Below are positions 24,397 through 33,280 of a stretch of DNA of 64,000 bases, in pieces. The translations under genes and the position numbers were made by a program. Positions within the stretch are counted from its first letter, which is position 1. Each line of letters starts with the position of its first letter. The stretch lies in NCBI GenBank assembly GCA_038040485.1, contig JBBPIE010000001.1:186001-250000 (forward strand), in the 5' to 3' direction. Origin of the DNA: Onstottus_B arcticum. Lineage in GTDB: Bacteria; Acidobacteriota; Blastocatellia; UBA7656. Under the pieces are notes generated by a model, which saw only the letters and a list, made by a program, of their open reading frames with translations, did not search any database and had not been told where the DNA came from.

Positions 24397-25239
24397 TTAT
24401 AGACGGCCTTCCTTCTGTAACCGCGCCTGTATGTTGGCGATGTGCCGCTCTCCGGCTTTAAGCGTGGCCGGACCTGTGTGCACGGAATAGTTTCCGAGTG
24501 CGAGTTCATACGGGTGGCTTGCCGCCGATCCAAGAACGAATTCGGTGTCGGCCTCGGCATAGAAACCGATCGCTTCGTTCGACGGCTCGAAGACCGCGAG
24601 TTCACCGGCCTGCACGTGCTCGGGAACAAGAAGGCTTCCCGTACTAAGCGCGACCCAGCCGACGGTGTGATCGGAAGGTGGCTGGTAGCTCCAAGACTCG
24701 CCGGCCTTGAGGTGCACAAACAGGTAGGTCATTGAGGACGGTGCCGGAAGCTGACTCGACACCCCGCTGTATTTGCCAAGCAATACGATGGCGGGCCCAT
24801 GCCGCTGAATGGCGGACGGTGCCAGATAGATGCTTTCGACCGATCCGAGTTCTTGTTCGGGAGGCAGGGCGATCCAGAGCTGGAATCCGCGTGCTCGCCC
24901 GGACCCGTTAGGCCCACCGCCGTGCCACGCGCCGTGACCGGCCCTGAACCATTCGACGCCACCCTCCCCCAAAATCCCGGTTGCCCCGGATGTGTCTTCG
25001 TATCGCACGCTGCCTTCGATCATGTAGGACAGTGTCGCGATGCCCGAGTGCGGGTGCAGCGCCATGCCGGAAAACGACGTTCCCTCAGTATCGAAGAGGT
25101 CGACGAAAACGAACGGCTTGAGAACCTGGCCAAGATCAGACGGACTCATCAGGCGCGTGATGGCCCCGTGACGCAGGCCTCGGGTCCGATGCACGATCTG
25201 ACGCCGGCTCTCGCTAATCGCGGCAGTGGATTTACTCAT
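24397..25239 (-). CDS. Pirin family protein
   Basis: A bicupin of 280 residues. The metal-binding first cupin is visible as FSGMALHPHSGIATLSYMIE with the His residues, followed by GEGGVEWFRAGHGAWHG, where further His and Glu ligands lie. The second cupin contains DHTVGWVALSTGSLLV. Pirins bind iron; some have quercetin 2,3-dioxygenase activity, others act as redox sensors. AAGGAG precedes the ATG. The truncated SDR gene starts 12 bases after its stop, and more SDR genes lie upstream. Confidence 0.93.
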   Translation of the reverse strand: MSKSTAAISESRRQIVHRTRGLRHGAITRLMSPSDLGQVLKPFVFVDLFDTEGTSFSGMALHPHSGIATLSYMIEGSVRYEDTSGATGILGEGGVEWFRAGHGAWHGGGPNGSGRARGFQLWIALPPEQELGSVESIYLAPSAIQRHGPAIVLLGKYSGVSSQLPAPSSMTYLFVHLKAGESWSYQPPSDHTVGWVALSTGSLLVPEHVQAGELAVFEPSNEAIGFYAEADTEFVLGSAASHPYELALGNYSVHTGPATLKAGERHIANIQARLQKEGRL

Positions 25240-25461
25240 TGACGAAACTCCTTGTTTACGGCCACGTGGAAGGCCCGCGAAGATGACACAAGCCCTCCAC
25301 AGTAGCGGTCTTCGGCCAAGCCTCCTGAGTTTGGGCGGATTAAACGATAAGTTATTTGGCCGCCGCTTGCGCCTGCTCAGCCGCTCGCGCGTCAGCCGCT
25401 TGGGTTCGAGCGCACGCTGGTAAGCCCTTGAGAGGCAGATCGGAGACCGCGCCCTGTGGCT

Positions 25462-26226
25462 CTACCAAGCGGTCGCGCCGCCGTCGACCGGGTAGTTGGC
25501 GCCTGTGATGTAAGACGCCCGGTCAGAAGCGATGAAGGCCGCGAGCTCCGCGACCTCCTCGGGTTGACCGAAGCGCTTGAGAAGCGTCTTTCTGGTTATC
25601 GCGTCCCGGGCCGCCTGGTTGTCGCCGAGGTCGCGGTCGGCGGCCGGGGTCAGGAAAGGCCCGGGACTGATCGTCACCGCACGGATCCCATGGCGCGCGC
25701 CTTCAAGCGCTAATTGTCTCGTCATGGCGATGACGCCGCCTTTCGCTGTGGCGTGCCCGACCATCGGGGGGGTCTCTTGGGCGATCATGCCTGACACGGA
25801 CGCGACGTTTATGATTACACCGCCACCGCGCTGGACCAGGTGCGGCCATGCGAACTTCGACACGAAGAAGGGAATGTCGAGGTCGCCAGTTATGGTCGCC
25901 CGCCAGTCATCGATAGAGAAATCGGGCATCGGACCGAAGTATTGTATGGCCGCGTTGTTGTAGACCACGTCGAGCCCGCCGTAGGCGGCGACGGCATCCT
26001 CAACCATCTTCCGCGCCTGTTCGGGGTCGGTGAGATCGATCGGCGCGATGCCAGTCATCTCACCGCCGGCGCGACGTATGAGCTCGACCGTCTCGTTGTT
26101 GGCATCAGCCTTGATGTCGCACCCGACAACCTTTGCGCCTTCTCGCGCAAAGGTCTGCGCCGCGACGCGGCCCAGACCTCCTCCGGTGCCGGTGATCAGC
26201 ACGACCTTCTTGTCAAGTATTCCCAT
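25462..26226 (-). CDS. SDR family oxidoreductase with His at the catalytic Tyr position
   Basis: A 254-residue Rossmann-fold protein. The cofactor motif is VVLITGTGGGLGRVAAQTFA, the NNAA motif is in VVYNNAAIQYFG, and the catalytic Ser is in INVASVSG. The next block reads VGHATAKGGV, so the YxxxK motif has His where Tyr is expected and only Lys is kept. The C-terminal SITGANYPVDGG-like ending (YITGANYPVDGGATAW) is normal. AGGAGG precedes the ATG. The missing Tyr may mean altered chemistry or a subfamily trait. Confidence 0.9.
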   Translation of the reverse strand: MGILDKKVVLITGTGGGLGRVAAQTFAREGAKVVGCDIKADANNETVELIRRAGGEMTGIAPIDLTDPEQARKMVEDAVAAYGGLDVVYNNAAIQYFGPMPDFSIDDWRATITGDLDIPFFVSKFAWPHLVQRGGGVIINVASVSGMIAQETPPMVGHATAKGGVIAMTRQLALEGARHGIRAVTISPGPFLTPAADRDLGDNQAARDAITRKTLLKRFGQPEEVAELAAFIASDRASYITGANYPVDGGATAW

Positions 26227-26371
26227 AGCTTCCTCCTGGTCTCAACTGTCTCAGGCCAATCCACCCTCAGCGCGTGGACTAGCCGGTCGATTTGAAATTC
26301 GGTTGTTCGACTCTCGCAACGATGAAATTGCTGCCCCATGACCATTAAAGAAACGAGGACCCGATTGGTCG

Positions 26372-27121
26372 TCAGATCTGCGCTTGTCCACCATCAACGA
26401 AAACCTCGCTCCCGGTCATGAAGCTGCTCTCGTCGCTCGCCAGGAATAGGGCCACAGCGGCCGTTTCCTCCGGGCGACCGAGGCGGCCGAGCGGGGTTTG
26501 TGCGACCAGGCCAGCGACCATCGCCTCCTGCTTCCCCGTCTTCGCCAAGCCATCAAGAAGGCCGGGCGTAGCGGTAGCGCCTGGAGAGAGCACGTTCACT
26601 CGAACTCCCGTGGCCTTCAGATCCAGAGCCCAGCTCCTGGCAAAATTTCGGATGGCAGCCTTCGTCGCACTGTAAACGCTGAATGCCGGCGTCCCGGTCG
26701 AACCCGTAGTCGACCCACTGAGAATGATCGATCCACCGGCCTGCATCAGTGGCAACGCCTTCTGAACAGTAAACAAGGTCCCTTTGACGTTCACGCCGAA
26801 CGTCAGATCGAACTGAGCCTCAGTGATCTCGCCCAAGGGCTCACTTCCACCAAGACCCGCATTGGCAAACAGGACGTCCAAACTACCCACCTCGGCCCGG
26901 ATCGTTGCAAAGAGCCGGTCCAGGTCGTCGAGATTTGCGACATCTCCCTGGACCGCCATGGCGGTGCTGCCGATTGCCTCTACAGCCTTGTCCAGTTCGT
27001 CCTGGCGACGTCCCGTAATGAAAACGCGCGCACCCTCCGCCACGAATCGCCTGGCTGTTGCCAAGCCGATGCCGCTGCTTCCCCCGGTGATCAGAGCTGT
27101 CTTGCCTTGAAGTGTGCCCAT
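26372..27121 (-). CDS. SDR family oxidoreductase
   Basis: A classical SDR of 249 residues. TALITGGSSGIGLATARRF is the cofactor loop, the NAG motif is in VLFANAGLGGSE, the catalytic Ser is in IILSGSTTGSTG, and YSATKAAIRNFARSWALDL contains the Tyr and Lys. The C-terminus is SFMTGSEVFVDGGQAQI. The ATG at 27121 is chosen because AGGAGG sits six bases upstream and the fold starts there. It is in the same direction as the NmrA and pirin genes around it. Substrate unknown. Confidence 0.95.
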   Translation of the reverse strand: MGTLQGKTALITGGSSGIGLATARRFVAEGARVFITGRRQDELDKAVEAIGSTAMAVQGDVANLDDLDRLFATIRAEVGSLDVLFANAGLGGSEPLGEITEAQFDLTFGVNVKGTLFTVQKALPLMQAGGSIILSGSTTGSTGTPAFSVYSATKAAIRNFARSWALDLKATGVRVNVLSPGATATPGLLDGLAKTGKQEAMVAGLVAQTPLGRLGRPEETAAVALFLASDESSFMTGSEVFVDGGQAQI

Positions 27122-27264
27122 GCGAGCCTCCTGATTCAAATTTCCCCTTTTATTTGTAACGACCATCAAAGACACTCGGGAATATCACGACCTCGTCGTC
27201 CAGACTTGCCTGGGTCGAATGTGATTCCTCTCAAGTGGATATGTTGGAGATAGTGCCATCAAAC

Positions 27265-28161
27265 TTAGGCCGGGAAATTCGCTCGAGCCCACGTCGAGAA
27301 TTTGGTCGGTTGCCGTCCTGCTATTTTGTTTGCGAGCGCAATTTCGTCGTGTGAATCCGAACCCAGGTAGGTATGAGCTTGGAAGTAACTAAACCCCTCC
27401 GCCACCGCGGCGCCCCCAGGGAAGAGAGCAGCGAAAACTTCCTTTGGCACTTGTTTGAATGAGAACTTGTGACCCTGTCGATTTAGCGTGTCCACGACTT
27501 CGTTGAAGCTCATGAAATCACCGACCAGTGGCAGATACTCGCCATTGCCTGCCTGATCCGGATGTGCGAATGCTCCAGCAACGATGTTGCCGAGTTCGGT
27601 AATGTCGCCCATGTGGATGCAACGCACCTTTGGATCAAGAGGGAGAGCCCAGCCCAAGGATCCGTCTAATTGCTTTTGCGGAGCTAGAACGGCCACAAGA
27701 TTCTGGTAGAAGAAAGGCGCGATGACGAACGTATGATTCGCAAACCCGGCTTCCTGGACTATCCGATCAATCTTGGCCTTGCCGGTAAAATGGGGAACGT
27801 CGAACTTGCCGCCGCTGATCGCTTCTACATCAGGCAGCGTTGACCAGATAAAGTGTTTGACACCAGCATCCTTGGCAGCGCGTACCGCCGCGGTTGCCTG
27901 CTTGCGCTCGTCGGTGCCTTTTTCCCAACCAGTGGTGACCAGAAAGACGCCATGCGCCCCTTCAAATGCAGCTTTGAGGGTTTCCGGGCGGTTTAAATCA
28001 GCTTCGACGACTTCGTCGGCGAGGTCGCGATGCTTGTCTGGATTGCGGCTCAGCGCGCGTACCTTAAATTGGTCGCTGGCTTGCAGGGCACGTACCACTG
28101 CGCCTCCCTGCTGCCCCGTTGCGCCGATCACGGCGATCAGTTTCTTATTGTCGGATAACAT
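27265..28161 (-). CDS. NmrA-like NAD(P)-binding protein
   Basis: A 298-residue atypical SDR. The cofactor loop is IAVIGATGQQGGAVVRAL (GxxGxxG), and LSRNPDKHRDLADEVVEADL holds the basic residues that favour NADPH. The catalytic Tyr is not in a YxxxK motif, as usual for NmrA-like sensors. The middle block AHGVFLVTTGWEKGTDERKQ and the HFIWSTLP strand match the NmrA/HSCARG group, which senses the NADPH/NADP ratio or reduces quinones. It follows the sigma-54 activator in the same direction. Confidence 0.92.
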   Translation of the reverse strand: MLSDNKKLIAVIGATGQQGGAVVRALQASDQFKVRALSRNPDKHRDLADEVVEADLNRPETLKAAFEGAHGVFLVTTGWEKGTDERKQATAAVRAAKDAGVKHFIWSTLPDVEAISGGKFDVPHFTGKAKIDRIVQEAGFANHTFVIAPFFYQNLVAVLAPQKQLDGSLGWALPLDPKVRCIHMGDITELGNIVAGAFAHPDQAGNGEYLPLVGDFMSFNEVVDTLNRQGHKFSFKQVPKEVFAALFPGGAAVAEGFSYFQAHTYLGSDSHDEIALANKIAGRQPTKFSTWARANFPA

Positions 28162-28187
28162 GTCTAGTCCCTGTCTATACGATTACG

Positions 28188-28356
28188 ATCAGCCGCATCG
28201 CCGTCGCGGCTGTGCCGCCACTGCATTCCTTCCACCGATGATGAGTAGTGCAAACCAAGTGCCCAATTGGATTTCACTGAAAACAGGGCTCGAAAAAGAA
28301 ATTGGAATGACAGAATGTTAGGAAGTGCCAGAATTCTGGGAGTTCAACGAGAGGAC
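28188..28356. repeat. Downstream part of the segment duplicated at 16366-16530
   Basis: The region after the sigma-54 activator stop is copied, with point changes, at 16366-16530, including the shared word GGATTTCACTGAAAACAGGG. The duplicated block spans the last 170 or so bases of the gene and this spacer. Confidence 0.8.
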
Positions 28357-31300
28357 TTATCGGAGGGTGTGTTTCGTTATATTGAGTTGTTTGATTTTCA
28401 AATCCAGCGTCGACCGGGGAATTCCGAGTTTGGCAGCCGCACCATTTGGCCCGGCAACTTTTCCGTTGCTTTCCGCAAGAGCCGTCTCGATGAGCTCCTT
28501 CTCATAGTTCTGAAGGTTCTGTTTGAGAAGACCTGATGAATCCAGGCGAGGTGCGTTCTGACTTGAAAGCCAGGCCTCATCGATCCATAAGGTATCCCCG
28601 GTGCAGAGGATCACAGATCGCTCAATAATATTTTGTAACTCACGAATATTGCCGGGCCAATGATAGGACTGACATAACTTGAGCGTATTTTTGTCGATCT
28701 TGCTGAATTGCTTCCTGGCTTTGTCCGCATAGCGCTTCACGAAGTACTCGACCAGCATTGGAATGTCTTCTTTCCGTTGCCGGAGAGGCGGCACATCAAT
28801 CGGGAAAACATTCAGCCGGTAGAAGAGGTCGGCGCGAAATGTTCCCGAAGCAATGGGCTGCCGGCAAATCGCTGTTGGTGGCGGCAATTATTCGAACATC
28901 AGTGGGAATGACGCGGCTGCCCCCCACTCGTTCAAATTGGCGCTCCTGGATCACTCGAAGGAGTGCGATCTGAGTTTCCGCGGGAAGCTCGCCGATCTCA
29001 TCGAGGAAGATCGTGCCGGAGTGCGCCAGCTCAAACCGGCCTTGTCGGCGCTGCATGGCGCCGGTAAATGCCCCCTTCTCGTGGCCAAACAATTCTGAGG
29101 CGATAAGCGAAGAAGGAATCGCGGCGCAATTCACGCTAATAAAAGCCTGGCCGGCACGCTGCGAACCCTTATGTATGGCGCGCGCGATCAGTTCCTTCCC
29201 GGTACCTGTTTCGCCCGTGATCAGCACCGTAGAGTCGGTGGGAGCGACTTTCACGATGCTCGAAAGGACGGTTTTCAAGGCGGGCGAGGAGCCCACGATT
29301 TCTTCAAACATGAAGGCCTGATCGATTTGCTCTCGCAACGCGAAGTTCTCTTGCAGCGTTCTTTCCTCCGCATGTTTGCGATCGTCGATGTCGGTACCGG
29401 TCGCATACCAGCGGATGACCTTGCCGTGTTCGTCCAGCAGCGGGTTGTATTGGATCAGGAACCAACGATAGTGACCATCTCTCCGGCGCACTCGTCGTTC
29501 GTACTCGAATGGGACCCCTCGCGAGATGGCCGCATTGCGTTCGTCGCGCAATCTCTCGGTATCCTCCGGATGAAAGACCTCACCAAAGTTTTCTGCCTTC
29601 ACTTCTTCTTTCGTCAGGCCGGTGTACTCCAGTACAGCCTGATTCGCGTTTAGAAATGCTCCGTCGGCTCCGATAACGACGATGAGCTGCGGTATTGCAT
29701 CGATGATTGTTCGAAGTTCAGCTTCGGATTTGGCTATTTCGGCGAAAGCCCTCTCTAATTCATCCTCAGCGCGCTTGCGCTCATCGATATCCGTCACCAA
29801 GTTATACCAGCGGACAATGCGACCTTCGGCATCACGCTGCGGACGACCTCGTACCTGGAACCAACGGTACACGCCATCGGCTCGACGGCTACGATTCTCA
29901 ACATCAAGTGGCTCCCCAGTTTCGATCGAGCGACGATAGGCGTCGATCATTCGAGCAAGGTCATCCGGATGGACAGCGTCGCTGGTGGACCAATTCTTCA
30001 TTTCCTCAATCGTCTTGCCGAAATATTCCAGGACCTGGCGGTTGACGAGTTCGACCTCGCCTGCTGCATTCGCGGTAGACACAAACCCGGGAATAGTGTC
30101 GACGATTAGGCGGAGGTTCTGCTCATTCGACCGCAGAGCATCCTCAGCGCGTTTGCGGTCGTCAACGTCAGTCAACAACATGTACCAGCCGGTGACACGA
30201 CCTTCGGAGTCGCGTGATGGGAGAGCGCTGGATTGGAACCAACGGTACACGCCATCCGCACGCCGCTGGCGAAGCTCTAATTCATACGGCTGCCCTGTTT
30301 CGACCGAGCGCCTCCACACATCGATCACGCGAGGAAGATCATCCGGATGGACCGCGTCGCTCATGGTCCAATTCTTTAGTTCCTCAGTCGTCTTACCGAA
30401 ATATTCCAGGACTTGGCGGTTGAGGAGTTCGACCTCGCCCGCGGCATTCAAAGTACACACAAACCCAGGAATGCTATCGACGATCAGGCGAAAGCGTTCC
30501 TCACTCTCCTTCAGCGCCGCCTCGTTGTTCTTGCTCTCAATCGCAACCGCTGCGAGATGCGTGATCTGCTCGATGATTTTCTCATCCTGCTCAGTTGGGC
30601 TGCGCGGCTCGCGCCAATAGATCGCGAACGTGCCCAATACAAGACCATTCGAGGCGAGTATCGTGGTGGACCAGCACGCTTTTAGACCGTGCGTCAACGC
30701 GGCCGTGCGCCATCCATACCTGTCCCATTGCGTGTCCGAAGCCACGTCCGACACGATCACTTGTGTCTTGCGGCGCGCTGCCTCAGTGCAGGGTCCTCCT
30801 TCACGATCCACCGGCGTGCCTGGAAACCGGTCGTTATAGCTGGATGGAAGACTCGGCGCAACTGCTTGCTGGATTCTCGAGCCACTGCGATCGAACAGAA
30901 GAACACTGCAGTAAGATCCGCTGGCGGTCTGTTCTACAACTCGGCATAAAGCTTCGAGAATGGATTCCAGCGAATTGCCCTTGGCAGTCATTTCCAGAAC
31001 GAGATTCTCTCCGGCGAGCAAGCTTTCCGCGCGCTTCCGGTCTTCGATGTCGGTGTTCGTTCCGAACCATTTGACAACCCTTCCATCGTTGTCAAACGAC
31101 GGAGTCGCACGGAAAAGAAACCAACGATACACGCCGTCGAAACGGCGTAGGCGTCCTTCAATCTCACCTGGCTCGCTAGAAGCGAGAACGGATCGCCAGT
31201 AACCCACAAGTCCGTTCAGGTCGTCCGGGTGAAGGGCAACCGTCCAGCCCCAATCACGCGCCTGTTCCGCCGAGAGGCCGGTATAGTCGAGCCAGCCCTG

Positions 31301-31420
31301 ATTGAAGAAGTCAGCGGAGCCGTCTGAAGAACAGGACCACGCCAGTGTAGGGCTCGAGTTGATGAAGTCTCGAAGCTCGTCTGCCGAGTATTTCATTTCG
31401 ACCGTCTCTTGGAATGCCAT
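28357..31420 (-). pseudogene. PAS/GAF sigma-54-dependent activator interrupted by a frameshift
   Basis: Read across one shift, this is a regulator of about 1020 residues: PAS 1 (YSADELRDFINSSPTLAWS), a GAF domain (ILEALCRVVEQTASGSYCS), three further PAS domains, then AAA+ with Walker A GETGTGKE, the sigma-54 loop GAFTGA, Walker B TIFLDEIGE, and a Fis-type helix-turn-helix tail. Near 28860 one extra base in a run of three C shifts the frame after AATNSDLPAA. As written, the first part ends soon after; the second frame holds ASGTFRADLFYRLNVFPID and the DNA-binding end. AGGTGGG precedes the ATG at 31420. A single shift could be real or a base-call error. If the gene is intact it would activate sigma-54 promoters. 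Confidence 0.85.
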
Positions 31421-31440
31421 TCTGCCCACCTGCTGCTGGA

Positions 31441-31891
31441 AACTGGGTTATTGTAGCTTGTAAAGGTGCCGGACAAAACCCGCGCAAAGCACCTACCAAG
31501 CGGAAATAAGATTGATGGGAGATAGTTTGCTCGCCGAGTATATCGACGCGCCCGCAGCACCAGTATGGGACGTTATCCAAGACGAGGCTTCGCGTGAGTC
31601 ATCAAAGAGTGGCCTTCCCATGTTTGGCACCGACTTCAGCGAGCCCTGAGCATCGTCGGTCCCCGCAAGCTCGGACCAACGCTGTTAAGCCGCCCACCTC
31701 CTCCTCCCTTCGTGGAAGTCGATTTCTGAGCTTGCTCCACTTGCCGGCCCACAAAGGCGCGACAGGACAGATGGTCGAAACAAGCTGCCGGCGCGACCTC
31801 GAAAAATTGACTAGCGATTACGCACCAGTAATAATCCGAAGGCGATCCCGTAGATGCCGGATCGTCTGACTGCATGAGAGGACCCTGGGCG
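31441..31891. other. Intergenic, no gene seen
   Basis: Divergent spacer between the sigma-54 activator and murL. Short frames exist on both strands, but none shows family features, a good ribosome site and codon bias together. Confidence 0.45.
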
Positions 31892-33280
31892 ATGCAAACA
31901 CAAGAGGCGAGCGGCAAACTTGAAAGACTGAGGGGGCAATACCCAATCTTCTCCTACGATAGCTTCGCCATCGAGCCTGACGGCTCCTCGCTTCGACTCA
32001 AGTTTGAGTACAGTGCGGCGCCTGACCTGAAGTTCACGACTCGCGTTGTTCTTGATGACGCGCCCGACAACTGGCGGCAAATCCCGGCTCCAGTGATTGA
32101 GAACCTTGTGTTCCATCTCGGTCTGATCGAATCGTTCAGCTACTGGAAGGCCACCTGCTCGCCGTCGATCCAAATCAACGCGGGTCCGCTATCAGCAGGG
32201 CAGATCGTCTGGTGGAAGGACCTGTTGCTTCACGGAATGCGCGAGTTCTTCTACGTGAACAACATTGATTTCACCGCGGCGGACTTTGTTACGCTCACGG
32301 CGCGTGACGACCGAATCGCCGATGCTTATGATCAGTCGCCTTCGAATCGCAGCTTGATCCCGATTGGAGGCGGGCGAGACTCGGCCTTCACGGCACGGGT
32401 CTTTGAACAAGCCGGAAAGCCGTTCGGATGCATGCTCCTCAACCCGATACCCGCGGCACGGAGGGTCGCCGCGTCCGTCGGCTGCGATCAGCCGGTCATC
32501 GTTCAGCGGACGTTCGACGCCCGGCTGTTGGAGTTGAATCAAGCCGGCTATCTCAACGGCCACACTCCGTTCTCGGCGATGCTCGCGTTCGTGAGCGCAC
32601 TTTGCCTGGTTGTGCACGGCTACTCAAACACAGTGATCGCAAACGAGCGCAGCTCAGATGAAAGCAACACGGTTTTTCTCGGTAAGCAGATTAATCATCA
32701 GTACTCGAAGAGCTTCGCGTTCGAAGAAAAGTTCGATCAATATTTGCAGGAGCATCTGGTGAAGCACGCTCGATACTTCAGCTTTGTGCGGCCGCTTTAT
32801 GAGTTGCAGATCGGGCGCGCGTTCGCTCGGCACCCCGAGATGTTCGGCGCAATTCGAAGCTGCAACCGAAACCAGAAGAGCGACTCGTGGTGCGGCGCTT
32901 GTCCGAAGTGCCTTTCGGTTTTCATCACTTCGTATCCGTTCGTTTCCAGCGCCGATCTGATCAGGATGTTCGGTTCCGACCTCTTTGAACGCGAGAGTTC
33001 GATCCCGATCATTCGCCAGCTTGCCGGGTTGGGCGAGCACAAACCGTTCGAATGCGTAACGACATTCGACGAAGCGATCGCCAGTCTTCACCTCTGCGTT
33101 GCGAAGCGAGACAGAGAGGGCAAGCCGCTCCTGCCTTCGCTCCAATACGCTCGCGAGTCGATATTGCCGTCCGACGGCAGCGCCGCGTTGCTCGCCGATC
33201 GAATCCTTTCCGACGACGACTATCGCCACCGAATCCCGGGCGAGTTCGAGAAGCTCCTGCGCGCCGCGGTGCAAGAATGA
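31892..33280 (+). CDS. murL: UDP-MurNAc-L-Ala-L-Glu epimerase, MurL-like
   Basis: A 462-residue protein. The central domain is a PP-loop ATP-using fold: LIPIGGGRDSAFTARVFEQA is the nucleotide-binding loop, and NRNQKSDSWCGACPKCLSVF holds three Cys in a QueC-like arrangement. ERSSDESNTVFLGKQINHQY is the conserved middle block. In Xanthomonas, MurL uses ATP to epimerise the terminal L-Glu of UDP-MurNAc-L-Ala-L-Glu to D-Glu, replacing glutamate racemase. The assignment is strengthened by the murD-type ligase that overlaps its stop by four bases (ATGA). The ATG at 31892 has GAGAGG nine bases upstream; another ATG lies six codons earlier. The activity is inferred from family and context. Confidence 0.85.
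   Translation: MQTQEASGKLERLRGQYPIFSYDSFAIEPDGSSLRLKFEYSAAPDLKFTTRVVLDDAPDNWRQIPAPVIENLVFHLGLIESFSYWKATCSPSIQINAGPLSAGQIVWWKDLLLHGMREFFYVNNIDFTAADFVTLTARDDRIADAYDQSPSNRSLIPIGGGRDSAFTARVFEQAGKPFGCMLLNPIPAARRVAASVGCDQPVIVQRTFDARLLELNQAGYLNGHTPFSAMLAFVSALCLVVHGYSNTVIANERSSDESNTVFLGKQINHQYSKSFAFEEKFDQYLQEHLVKHARYFSFVRPLYELQIGRAFARHPEMFGAIRSCNRNQKSDSWCGACPKCLSVFITSYPFVSSADLIRMFGSDLFERESSIPIIRQLAGLGEHKPFECVTTFDEAIASLHLCVAKRDREGKPLLPSLQYARESILPSDGSAALLADRILSDDDYRHRIPGEFEKLLRAAVQE

Noticed and set aside
33052..33276. N-terminal extension of murD2
   Set aside because: The 75 upstream codons overlap the end of murL in another frame and have no Mur-ligase resemblance. The ATG at 33277 gives the normal N-terminus.
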